NCBI GenBank assembly: GCA_027297825.1
Contig: JAPUHH010000108.1
Span: 1-7,537 of the forward strand
From: Gammaproteobacteria bacterium
GTDB lineage: Bacteria; Pseudomonadota; Gammaproteobacteria; UBA4575
Direction: 5' to 3'
Length of the DNA stretch: 7,537 nt
Shown one piece after another: positions 1 through 4,876 of this stretch. The notes under the pieces were generated by a model. It had not been told where the DNA came from, searched no databases, and saw only the letters and a list, made by a program, of their open reading frames with translations. How positions within the stretch are numbered: position 1 is the stretch's first letter; each line of letters starts with the position of its first letter. The position numbers and the translations under genes are program-made.

Positions 1-75
1 AAGCTCAAGTTACCTACAACCAGTATGAGTAGCAGTTGGAAAGGATCTTAATCAATATTCGACAATTCTATTAAT

Positions 76-192
76 TTAATCTACAGCCTCATAGCTTAGT
101 TCATTGATTATATGACTACCCTCTAATTCAACTAAGGTTACGGCCCGTTTTCGAATCAAAAATCCAAGGTAAAATGCCGGAATCAATACCAT
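76..192 (-). CDS. possible small membrane protein, start uncertain
   Basis: I do not recognise this frame. From ATG at 192 it encodes 38 residues. The N-terminal half is hydrophobic (MVLIPAFYLGFLI) and is followed by a basic stop-transfer-like cluster RKR at 14-16, then an acidic, polar tail ending SYEAVD. The frame stays open upstream without an ATG, through more hydrophobic codons (FTILLLFRIY). Two consecutive TTG codons (213-211 and 210-208) are alternative starts giving 44-45 residues. No good ribosome site precedes any of these starts. The hydrophobic-then-charged pattern is what one expects of a one-pass inner-membrane protein and is the only support for it. It could equally be a gene fragment or chance. 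It lies 222 bases beyond the mak stop on the same strand. Confidence 0.25.
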   Translation of the reverse strand: MVLIPAFYLGFLIRKRAVTLVELEGSHIINELSYEAVD

Positions 193-292
193 TGTATATA
201 TGCGGAACAACAATAATATAGTAAATCCCTTGCAATAATTTGGCTGTGAGGCCCTTCACATTACTCCATGATTTTATTCATGTTTTTAGTTG

Positions 293-324
293 CATAGCCC
301 TATAGAAGTTAGTCTAGGGCTATG
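293..324. repeat. 10-bp perfect inverted repeat (hairpin)
   Basis: CATAGCCCTA at 293-302 is perfectly complementary to TAGGGCTATG at 315-324, leaving a 12-base loop. It lies about 90 bases past the mak stop, where an operon terminator would be expected. However, the minus-strand sequence after the stem is CAACTAAAAAC and the plus-strand sequence after it is TAACGCTC, so neither side has the T tract of an intrinsic terminator. It may protect the 3' end of the message, be a REP-like dispersed element, or be a protein site. The sequence alone does not decide. Confidence 0.55.
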
Positions 325-344
325 TAACGCTCAATATAATCTGC

Positions 345-364
345 CAAAGCCTATTTTCAAGGCT
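345..364 (-). terminator. weak terminator-like hairpin after mak
   Basis: On the minus strand AGCCT (364-360) can pair with AGGCT (352-348) across a seven-base loop, and a short TTTGG follows. Five base pairs and two further Ts make a poor intrinsic terminator. It is listed because it is the first hairpin after the mak stop, about 50 bases downstream of it. The stronger inverted repeat at 293-324 lies just beyond, and the two together may end the btuB operon transcript. Confidence 0.2.
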
Positions 365-414
365 AGATTTTATAAATTTCTGAATGATGTGAAATCGAGT
401 ATTAGCAGAAAATC

Positions 415-1323
415 TTACTCGAGCACTTTGCTATCCCACAACCAAGCCGCACCTCTCACTCCACTCGAATCACCATATTTTGGCGGTATAAGTTTCGTAT
501 TTACACGATCTGAAAAAACCCATTGCTCCCATCGCTCAGGAATATTTTCATATAGACGCCTTATATTAGACATCCCTCCGCCTATAACGATGCTATCTGG
601 ATCGAGTAAGTTAATCACCTGCGCCAAACATCTAGCCATACGATGCTCATAACGAGCCCATACATCCTCCGCAGACATATCGCCTGCTGTAGCAAGCGCA
701 TCAATTTCTTCTGCACTCAATACCCTTCCAGTTGAACGCTTGAAGTCGGCTTCTAAACCGGTGCCAGATAAAAACGTTTCAATACATCCGTGCTGACCGC
801 ACCAACATTTCGTTAACTCAAGCTCATCCTTCTCAGGCCATGGCAATGGATTGTGCCCCCACTCGCCACCAATCGCATTGGTACCAACTAACACTTTCTT
901 ATTAACAACAATACCCGCTCCCACACCGGTACCGATAATAATTCCGAACACAACTTGCGAATCCTCCGCTGCTCCATCTATAGCTTCCGACAAGGCGAAG
1001 CAATTTGCATCATTACTAATACGAATTTCTTTCCCAATTGCTTTTTCAAGATCTTGTTTAAACGGTTTATTATTTAAACAAACTGAATTTGAGTTGCGCA
1101 GTAGACCCGATGCAGGCGAGATAGACCCTGGCGTGCAAATGCCAACATTACATTGTTGCTTAATTTCTTCTTCTGCACTAGCAATCAAAGATACAATAGC
1201 TCTAATCGTAGCTGCATAATCATTTTTTGGAGTGATAACACGCTGACGAAACACCTCATGCCCAACAACATCAATCACTAATATTTCTATCTTGGTGCCA
1301 CCTAAATCGATGCCTAATCTAAT
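415..1323 (-). CDS. mak: ROK-family fructokinase (Mak-like), ATT start inferred
   Basis: Predicted ATP-dependent sugar kinase of the ROK family, cytoplasmic, probably phosphorylating fructose to fructose-6-phosphate. From the inferred start it has 302 residues. Visible motifs are the phosphate-binding DLGGTK (6-11), catalytic Asp105 in NDAN, a GTGVGAG loop (131-137), and the ROK zinc site His157 with Cys173, Cys175 and Cys180. The stretches GGEWGHNPLPW and GDSSGVRGAAWLW match what I recall of Escherichia Mak, also 302 residues and beginning MRIGIDLGGTK. The first ATG (1380) would add 19 residues with no family counterpart and has no ribosome site. GTG at 1350 is another option. ATT at 1323 fits the family start, has AAAAGGGG six bases upstream, and overlaps the TAG stop of the adenosyltransferase gene. 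There is no HTH domain, so it is not a ROK repressor. It is the third gene of the B12-riboswitch operon, where its role is unexplained. Family assignment is strong; the substrate is inferred. Confidence 0.9.
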   Translation of the reverse strand: MRLGIDLGGTKIEILVIDVVGHEVFRQRVITPKNDYAATIRAIVSLIASAEEEIKQQCNVGICTPGSISPASGLLRNSNSVCLNNKPFKQDLEKAIGKEIRISNDANCFALSEAIDGAAEDSQVVFGIIIGTGVGAGIVVNKKVLVGTNAIGGEWGHNPLPWPEKDELELTKCWCGQHGCIETFLSGTGLEADFKRSTGRVLSAEEIDALATAGDMSAEDVWARYEHRMARCLAQVINLLDPDSIVIGGGMSNIRRLYENIPERWEQWVFSDRVNTKLIPPKYGDSSGVRGAAWLWDSKVLE

Positions 1324-1885
1324 AATAAACCCCTTTTGCCAAGGTCTCACTTGACCAAAGCGTTTCTTCTTGGCCTGCATGTTTAGCTAAAACTCTACAT
1401 GCCACAAACAGAAAATCTGAAAGACGGTTCAAATAAATTTGAATATCTGGATTGATATCCTCGAACTGACTTATTGCCACAACGCTACGCTCGGCACGAC
1501 GACATACTGCGCGCGCTAAATGACAGGTGGACGCTGCTTGCCCTCCACCAGGCAAAATAAAATTCTTTAATGGCGGAAGACTTTGATTATAAGCATCGAG
1601 TTGCTGCTCCAAATCTTTCACCATACTTGCATTGATAAACTTTAATTTTGAACTATTTAATTCGGCACCTAAATTAAAAAGATGATGTTGAATCTGCACC
1701 AACCCTTTGTTTAAATTCTTTGGCATATCATGAGCAATCACCATCCCAATTACAGTGTTAAGCTCATCAACATCGCCTATTGCTTGAATCTCAGGACAAT
1801 CTTTTCGCACACGCTTACCACCTGACAGGCCGGTTTCACCTTGATCGCCTGTTTTAGTATAAATTTTAGTAGGTCGATTTGACAT
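1319..1885 (-). CDS. PduO-type cob(I)alamin adenosyltransferase
   Basis: Transfers the 5'-deoxyadenosyl group of ATP to cob(I)alamin, making adenosylcobalamin, in the cytoplasm. The 188-residue product has the usual length and the family motifs in order: the N-terminal ATP-binding YTKTGDQGETGLSGGKRV (9-26), GDVDELN (37-43), LPGGGQAAS (111-119), RAVCRRAER (125-133) and NRLSDFLF (153-160). These mark the PduO family (also called cobalamin ATR or MMAB type), unrelated in fold to CobA/BtuR. ATG at 1885 is preferred because GAG lies five bases upstream and SNRPTKIYTKTGD is a normal family start. A GTG two codons earlier (1891) would add only Met-Tyr. The gene begins 23 bases after the btuB stop and shares its last bases with mak, so it is almost certainly co-transcribed with both under the cobalamin riboswitch. 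Together with BtuB it covers uptake and activation of the vitamin. Symbols used for this family include pduO and cobO, so none is assigned. Confidence 0.93.
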   Translation of the reverse strand: MSNRPTKIYTKTGDQGETGLSGGKRVRKDCPEIQAIGDVDELNTVIGMVIAHDMPKNLNKGLVQIQHHLFNLGAELNSSKLKFINASMVKDLEQQLDAYNQSLPPLKNFILPGGGQAASTCHLARAVCRRAERSVVAISQFEDINPDIQIYLNRLSDFLFVACRVLAKHAGQEETLWSSETLAKGVYY

Positions 1886-1908
1886 GTACACTCGATTTAA
1901 TGATTAAT

Positions 1909-3693
1909 TTACTCAGCAAACTTAATACGTAGTTCTGCAAATATGGATTGACCAGGAGTATTGAAACCTGAAGCTAATTCATACTCTTTATCTAACAAAT
2001 TTTCTACTTTTAAGGCTACAATAGCACTAGGGAAATTAAAGCCAGCAGACAATCCAACTAACCCATAACCTGCCAAAACCTCATCTCCGAAATCTCTACG
2101 CTCTGAGGTCAGCAAACCATTCAATAGAACAAAGAACTGATCATAATTATACGATATAGAACTAGTCACTGTTCGTTTTGCTCTTCTTAATAAAGGCGAA
2201 TCATCAGACTCATTGCGAGGATTTTGGATAATACCTTCTAATGCTACATCCCACTGCTTGTATTGATGCTGGAAGGATAGCTCCACACCTTGAATGCGCG
2301 CTTCAGCTATATTTCGATTTTCAAAGGTAAATGAGCCTGGATCAATCAATAGCGTTTCAATTAAATCTTCGATTTTATTCTCAAAGGCACGAATAGAAAA
2401 TGCAGTGCTCGAGTTAATATTATAATTCAATCCCACTTCCAGAGAGCGGGACGTTTCTTCTTTCAAATCTGGGTTACCTCCAAATCCGAATCTGGCATTA
2501 CTATCAGGTGCTCTAAATCCTGTGCCAACACTTGCAAATAGTTTCGCGTTATCTGCGATGTTGTAACCATATTCTAGATTCCAAGTAACCGCGTCATTAA
2601 AGTCATCATGGTCGGTAAATCGAGTTGAGCTAAACAAACTATGCTTATCTTTAATCAACTGATCATGCAAATAAACCGAATAAATATCTGTATCTTCTTT
2701 ATAGCTAGTTCCAAATGAAAGTGATTCTGTCTCTTCATCTGCTAAGGATGCACCGAATGTAAAAATATGGCCACTGAGCAATAAATCATTTTTCCAGTCA
2801 TAGACAAATCGGTCAGTAAAAGCAAAATCTTCATCACTTAAAAAATTTACTTGGTTTTGACGAATCTCATCTCGCGCCCTAGAGATGGATAACGAGGATT
2901 GCCAATTCTCAGAAACGGGCACATTAAAAACCATACTTATCACATCATTATCACGATCTTGATCTAAATCAGTTCCAAAACTATCATATTCTGTATTACC
3001 TTCCACTTGCCAATAATTAAAAATCAGCTCACTCGAACCAATGGTTGATTTTAAATCAACATTCACAGTGTCTTTGTCATGCCCATGATCTGTATTTGAA
3101 GTTTGCGTGGTAGGAAATCCATCTGTATTAAATCTATCAAAAGTAAAACCTCCTGCAATATAATCATTCTTGTAGACTAAATTTATGCCTTGCTCAGAGG
3201 ATGAGTAGCGACCATTAGAAAAAAATATATCTGCCTTACTATCCTTGCTTGAATCTGTAGTGATGATATTAATTACGCCACCAATCGCTTCAGATCCATA
3301 GACCGTTGAACGCGGTCCTTTAATGATTTCAATGCGCTCGATAGCAGAGGTGTTAATCATTTCCAATGCTGCGGCACCGGTAGTAGCGGAATTCATTTTT
3401 ATACCGTTAATAAGAACTGCAGTGTGATTGCTATTCGTACCACGCACAAAAACGGATGTTTGTTGACCAAAGCCACCGGTACGACCAATATCTAAGCCTG
3501 CATGCCAGCGTAATAAATCCGCAATATCTGCGGTTTGACTACGTTCAATTGTTTCACGATCAATAACGATAATCGACGGGATAACATCTTTAACAGATTG
3601 GGAATACCGTGTAGGCGTCACCACCACTTCTTCTGCATGCGCAATAATAGATATGCTCATGCCAAGCACTATAAAAAAACCTTTGAAACTCAA
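1909..3693 (-). CDS. btuB: TonB-dependent vitamin B12 receptor BtuB
   Basis: Outer-membrane 22-strand barrel that imports cobalamins using TonB energy. From the chosen start it has 594 residues. There is a signal peptide (1-20) with cleavage after AHA, a TonB box EEVVVTPT (21-28), a plug domain with VFVRG, LINGIKM and GPRSTVYGSEAIGGVINI, then the barrel, including GTGFRAPD, NPDLKEETS and the C-terminal VENLLDKEYE. The frame is open to an earlier TTG (3744), but TTG at 3693 is preferred. It has a perfect AGGAGG six bases upstream and puts a compact MSFKGFF signal peptide first; the earlier start would place RRC and many polar residues ahead of it. The riboswitch immediately upstream makes cobalamin the likely substrate rather than iron chelates. 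The last residues are KFAE, so the strand ends two residues beyond the usual terminal aromatic. It is the first gene of an operon with the adenosyltransferase and mak. Confidence 0.92.
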   Translation of the reverse strand: MSFKGFFIVLGMSISIIAHAEEVVVTPTRYSQSVKDVIPSIIVIDRETIERSQTADIADLLRWHAGLDIGRTGGFGQQTSVFVRGTNSNHTAVLINGIKMNSATTGAAALEMINTSAIERIEIIKGPRSTVYGSEAIGGVINIITTDSSKDSKADIFFSNGRYSSSEQGINLVYKNDYIAGGFTFDRFNTDGFPTTQTSNTDHGHDKDTVNVDLKSTIGSSELIFNYWQVEGNTEYDSFGTDLDQDRDNDVISMVFNVPVSENWQSSLSISRARDEIRQNQVNFLSDEDFAFTDRFVYDWKNDLLLSGHIFTFGASLADEETESLSFGTSYKEDTDIYSVYLHDQLIKDKHSLFSSTRFTDHDDFNDAVTWNLEYGYNIADNAKLFASVGTGFRAPDSNARFGFGGNPDLKEETSRSLEVGLNYNINSSTAFSIRAFENKIEDLIETLLIDPGSFTFENRNIAEARIQGVELSFQHQYKQWDVALEGIIQNPRNESDDSPLLRRAKRTVTSSISYNYDQFFVLLNGLLTSERRDFGDEVLAGYGLVGLSAGFNFPSAIVALKVENLLDKEYELASGFNTPGQSIFAELRIKFAE

Positions 3694-3695
3694 TT

Positions 3696-3728
3696 TGCAC
3701 CTCCTAATGTATTTATTTGGAAGGCGCA
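3696..3728 (-). promoter_or_regulatory. RBS-sequestering hairpin, riboswitch expression platform
   Basis: In the minus-strand transcript TGCGCCTTC (3728-3720) can pair with GGAGGTGCA (3704-3696) over nine base pairs, two of them G-U, around a 15-base AT-rich loop. The second arm contains most of the Shine-Dalgarno sequence of btuB. No U-rich tract follows, so control by hiding the ribosome site is more likely than transcription termination, as is known for Escherichia btuB. The pairing was found by eye; the switch between states is inferred. Confidence 0.5.
3700..3705 (-). promoter_or_regulatory. btuB ribosome binding site (AGGAGG)
   Basis: A perfect AGGAGG lies six bases before TTG at 3693 on the minus strand. 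It is the strongest ribosome site in the window and decides the btuB start in favour of TTG over the upstream TTG at 3744. It is also the probable target of riboswitch control, because it lies inside a predicted hairpin (3696-3728). Confidence 0.85.
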
Positions 3729-3738
3729 CAGCAGAAGA

Positions 3739-3756
3739 ACGCAAGCATGCTTACGT
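3739..3756 (-). repeat. hairpin in the riboswitch-btuB linker
   Basis: ACGTAAGCATGCTTGCGT on the minus strand is self-complementary throughout apart from one G-U pair, giving a stem of about seven pairs with a four-base loop. It lies between the B12 box and the ribosome-site hairpin. It may be a fixed spacer element of the expression platform or take part in a loop contact with the aptamer. No function is shown by the sequence. Confidence 0.4.
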
Positions 3757-3800
3757 ATATAGACTTCAGCTGGAGTCGCCCGCCGCAACTACCTGAATCA

Positions 3801-3977
3801 CTTAAGGCCGGTCTCCGGGCTGATGAGCAGTTATGAAACTAGGTAAACCGTCTTCCCATGTGATAAATCACACAGTGACATTTTGGTTTACTTACACTCA
3901 ATTACCGTTGCGGGGGCAGCGCCTGTTTCTCACAGACTTCCCTGTTTCACCCTTGTGCTCAAGCATGAAAACTTAAG
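3801..3977 (-). ncRNA. cobalamin riboswitch
   Basis: Metabolite-sensing leader that binds a cobalamin and lowers expression of the downstream B12-uptake operon when the vitamin is plentiful. On the minus strand the conserved parts appear in order: GGTGAAACAGGGAA (3951-3938), GCTGCCCCCGCAAC followed by GGTAAT (3920-3901), a long arm closed by GTAAACC/GGTTTAC (3891-3885 with 3849-3843) with an inner TGTGAT/ATCACA hairpin, GGGAAGAC, and the B12 box AGCCCGGAGACCGGCC (3821-3806). A six-base CTTAAG occurs at both ends (3977-3972 and 3806-3801) and can form the closing P1 stem, which sets the boundaries. The core begins about 30 bases after the predicted transcript start and ends about 107 bases before the btuB start codon. 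Its class and its preference for adenosyl- or other cobalamins cannot be settled by eye. Confidence 0.95.
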
Positions 3978-4013
3978 ACAAGGACACCTTTAGTGAATTT
4001 GGAATTAAATTGG

Positions 4014-4042
4014 ATTATAGCAGAATTATTCTGTCTGCTGTT
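4014..4042 (-). promoter_or_regulatory. putative promoter of the btuB operon
   Basis: A perfect TATAAT (4019-4014) lies on the minus strand about 37 bases ahead of the riboswitch, so transcription would begin near 4007. With a 17-base spacer the -35 hexamer would be AACAGC, a poor match to TTGACA, so the promoter may be weak or activator-assisted. The -35 region and spacer overlap the last codons and stop of the peroxiredoxin gene. No terminator separates the two, so read-through from upstream is also possible. Confidence 0.5.
4021..4033. repeat. palindrome within the btuB promoter spacer
   Basis: CAGAATTATTCTG is a perfect 6+1+6 palindrome. It lies between the putative -35 and -10 elements and contains the peroxiredoxin stop codon. 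It could be an operator, a mRNA 3'-end hairpin or chance. There is no following T tract on the minus strand. Confidence 0.35.
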
Positions 4043-4562
4043 GTAGTTGTTTGATGTCATCGATCACTTCATCACTGTGTGATTCCGGTTTTACTTTGCG
4101 ATATATTTTTGCAATTTGTCCGTTTGGATCAATAATAAAAGTATGTCGTTTAGCAAACTTCACTGGGCCTATCGAAGTTAATGAACCATATTGCTTTGCA
4201 ATCGTGCCGCCCGAGTCTGCCAACAATGGAAACTGCAAACTAAATTTTTTGGCAAATTTTGCGTGACTGTCAACATTATCAACACTCACACCAAAAACCA
4301 CCACACTTAAGCTTTGTAGCACTGCGATATTATCTCGAAACGCGCAGGCTTCCTTGGAACAACCTGGCGTGTCATCTTTTGGATAAAAATAAAGTACTAT
4401 CCATTTTCCCTGATAGTCTTTTAGATTATGCGAACTGTTTGTTTGATCTAATAGCTCGAAATCAGGCGCAATCGAACCCACCTCAAGCTCTGATGCATTC
4501 GATGAATTAAATATTCCCATAAGCAAAATACTAATAATTAATGAAAAAGATTGGAACCGCAT
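4026..4562 (-). CDS. exported PrxQ/Bcp-type peroxiredoxin
   Basis: Thiol peroxidase of the AhpC/TSA superfamily, Bcp/PrxQ branch, which reduces hydrogen peroxide and organic peroxides using thioredoxin-like donors. The 178-residue product carries an N-terminal extension that reads as a Sec signal peptide: Arg2, a hydrophobic core 6-18, and a likely cut after SNA (23). The mature part begins with APDFELLDQ. The active site is YFYPKDDTPGCSKEACAFRD (58-77 region), with peroxidatic Cys68 and resolving Cys73 five residues later, the PrxQ spacing. Arg139 in KRHTFIIDPNG fits the conserved active-site arginine. Typical cytoplasmic Bcp is about 155 residues and lacks a signal, so this one probably works in the periplasm. 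No Shine-Dalgarno sequence is visible before ATG at 4562. The start lies 11 bases after the stop of the dehydrogenase remnant, suggesting an ancestral operon. Confidence 0.9.
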   Translation of the reverse strand: MRFQSFSLIISILLMGIFNSSNASELEVGSIAPDFELLDQTNSSHNLKDYQGKWIVLYFYPKDDTPGCSKEACAFRDNIAVLQSLSVVVFGVSVDNVDSHAKFAKKFSLQFPLLADSGGTIAKQYGSLTSIGPVKFAKRHTFIIDPNGQIAKIYRKVKPESHSDEVIDDIKQLQQQTE

Positions 4563-4573
4563 TGCTATACAAC

Positions 4574-4759
4574 TTAAGAAAAAATTTGATAAAACGCGCT
4601 GCGATAATCGACTACATATGGCTCTCCATATTCATCTTCTCCAAAAATACGGCTATTTAACTCTGTTTTAAGCAATACTTGCATTTCAAAACTCGTGCTA
4701 TTATCTACAGTCCATATGATACCAGCGCAACAATCACCAAAGATATATTTATTGCTCAA
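4574..4759 (-). pseudogene. C-terminal remnant of a PQQ-dependent sugar dehydrogenase
   Basis: A 61-residue frame opening at a TTG with no ribosome site. Its sequence, KYIFGDCCAGIIWTVDN then IFGEDEYGEPYVVDYRSAFYQIF, matches the last blade of the glucose/sorbosone dehydrogenase family (soluble PQQ-type beta-propellers), whose members usually end with YxFGDxCxGxIW and FGEDExGELYVxD motifs. Full-length proteins have several hundred residues. Here homology stops abruptly at about residue 4, and an in-frame TAA lies only three codons before the TTG. I found no continuation in the upstream 117 bases. It is therefore most likely the tail of a deleted gene rather than a working protein, although the surviving part has no internal stop or frameshift. 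That it is the tail of a recent deletion is inferred from this clean reading frame. It precedes the peroxiredoxin gene by 11 bases. The family call is from memory of the motifs. Confidence 0.7.
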
Positions 4760-4788
4760 CAGTCTTTAACGTACACACGTGAGACTGT
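4759..4788. repeat. nested inverted repeat at the remnant's edge
   Basis: ACAGTCT (4759-4765) is complementary to AGACTGT (4782-4788). Inside it ACGT (4769-4772) pairs with ACGT (4777-4780) around ACAC. It ends exactly where homology of the dehydrogenase remnant begins. No T tract follows on either strand, so it is not a standard terminator for cysG. It may be a recombination or insertion scar. Confidence 0.45.
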
Positions 4789-4876
4789 AAGTCGTGTAAT
4801 AAATTAGTTAAAGCGCAATGGATTTTTTACAGACTAAAATCAACAGTATTGGTATAAAAGATTCTGCAATTACTCG

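Noticed and set aside
1..75. tRNA or other RNA gene at the left edge
   Set aside because: No cloverleaf arms, conserved TTC loop or coding pattern were seen; nothing can be assigned to these bases.
290..652. 120-codon plus-strand frame antisense to the end of mak
   Set aside because: It overlaps the well-supported kinase on the opposite strand, has no family motif, and its start codon region is inside the 10-bp inverted repeat.
851..1219. 122-codon plus-strand frame antisense to mak
   Set aside because: It lies wholly within conserved kinase coding sequence. Its Pro/Ser/Ile-rich, low-complexity product is what antisense reading of such a gene gives.
415..1323. ROK transcriptional repressor (NagC/XylR type)
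   Set aside because: There is no N-terminal helix-turn-helix; the protein starts directly at the ATP-binding DLGGTK motif, and length and motifs fit a kinase.
3535..3762. 75-codon plus-strand frame across the btuB start and leader
   Set aside because: It is antisense to the signal peptide, plug and expression platform, and the composition is not protein-like.
3700..3800. Intrinsic terminator as the riboswitch output
   Set aside because: The linker has hairpins but none followed by a U tract on the minus strand, while one hairpin covers the ribosome site, so translational control fits better.
4797..4842. Intrinsic terminator for cysG
   Set aside because: GATTTT/AAAATC on the minus strand could pair, but the stem is all A-T apart from one pair and is not followed by a T tract.
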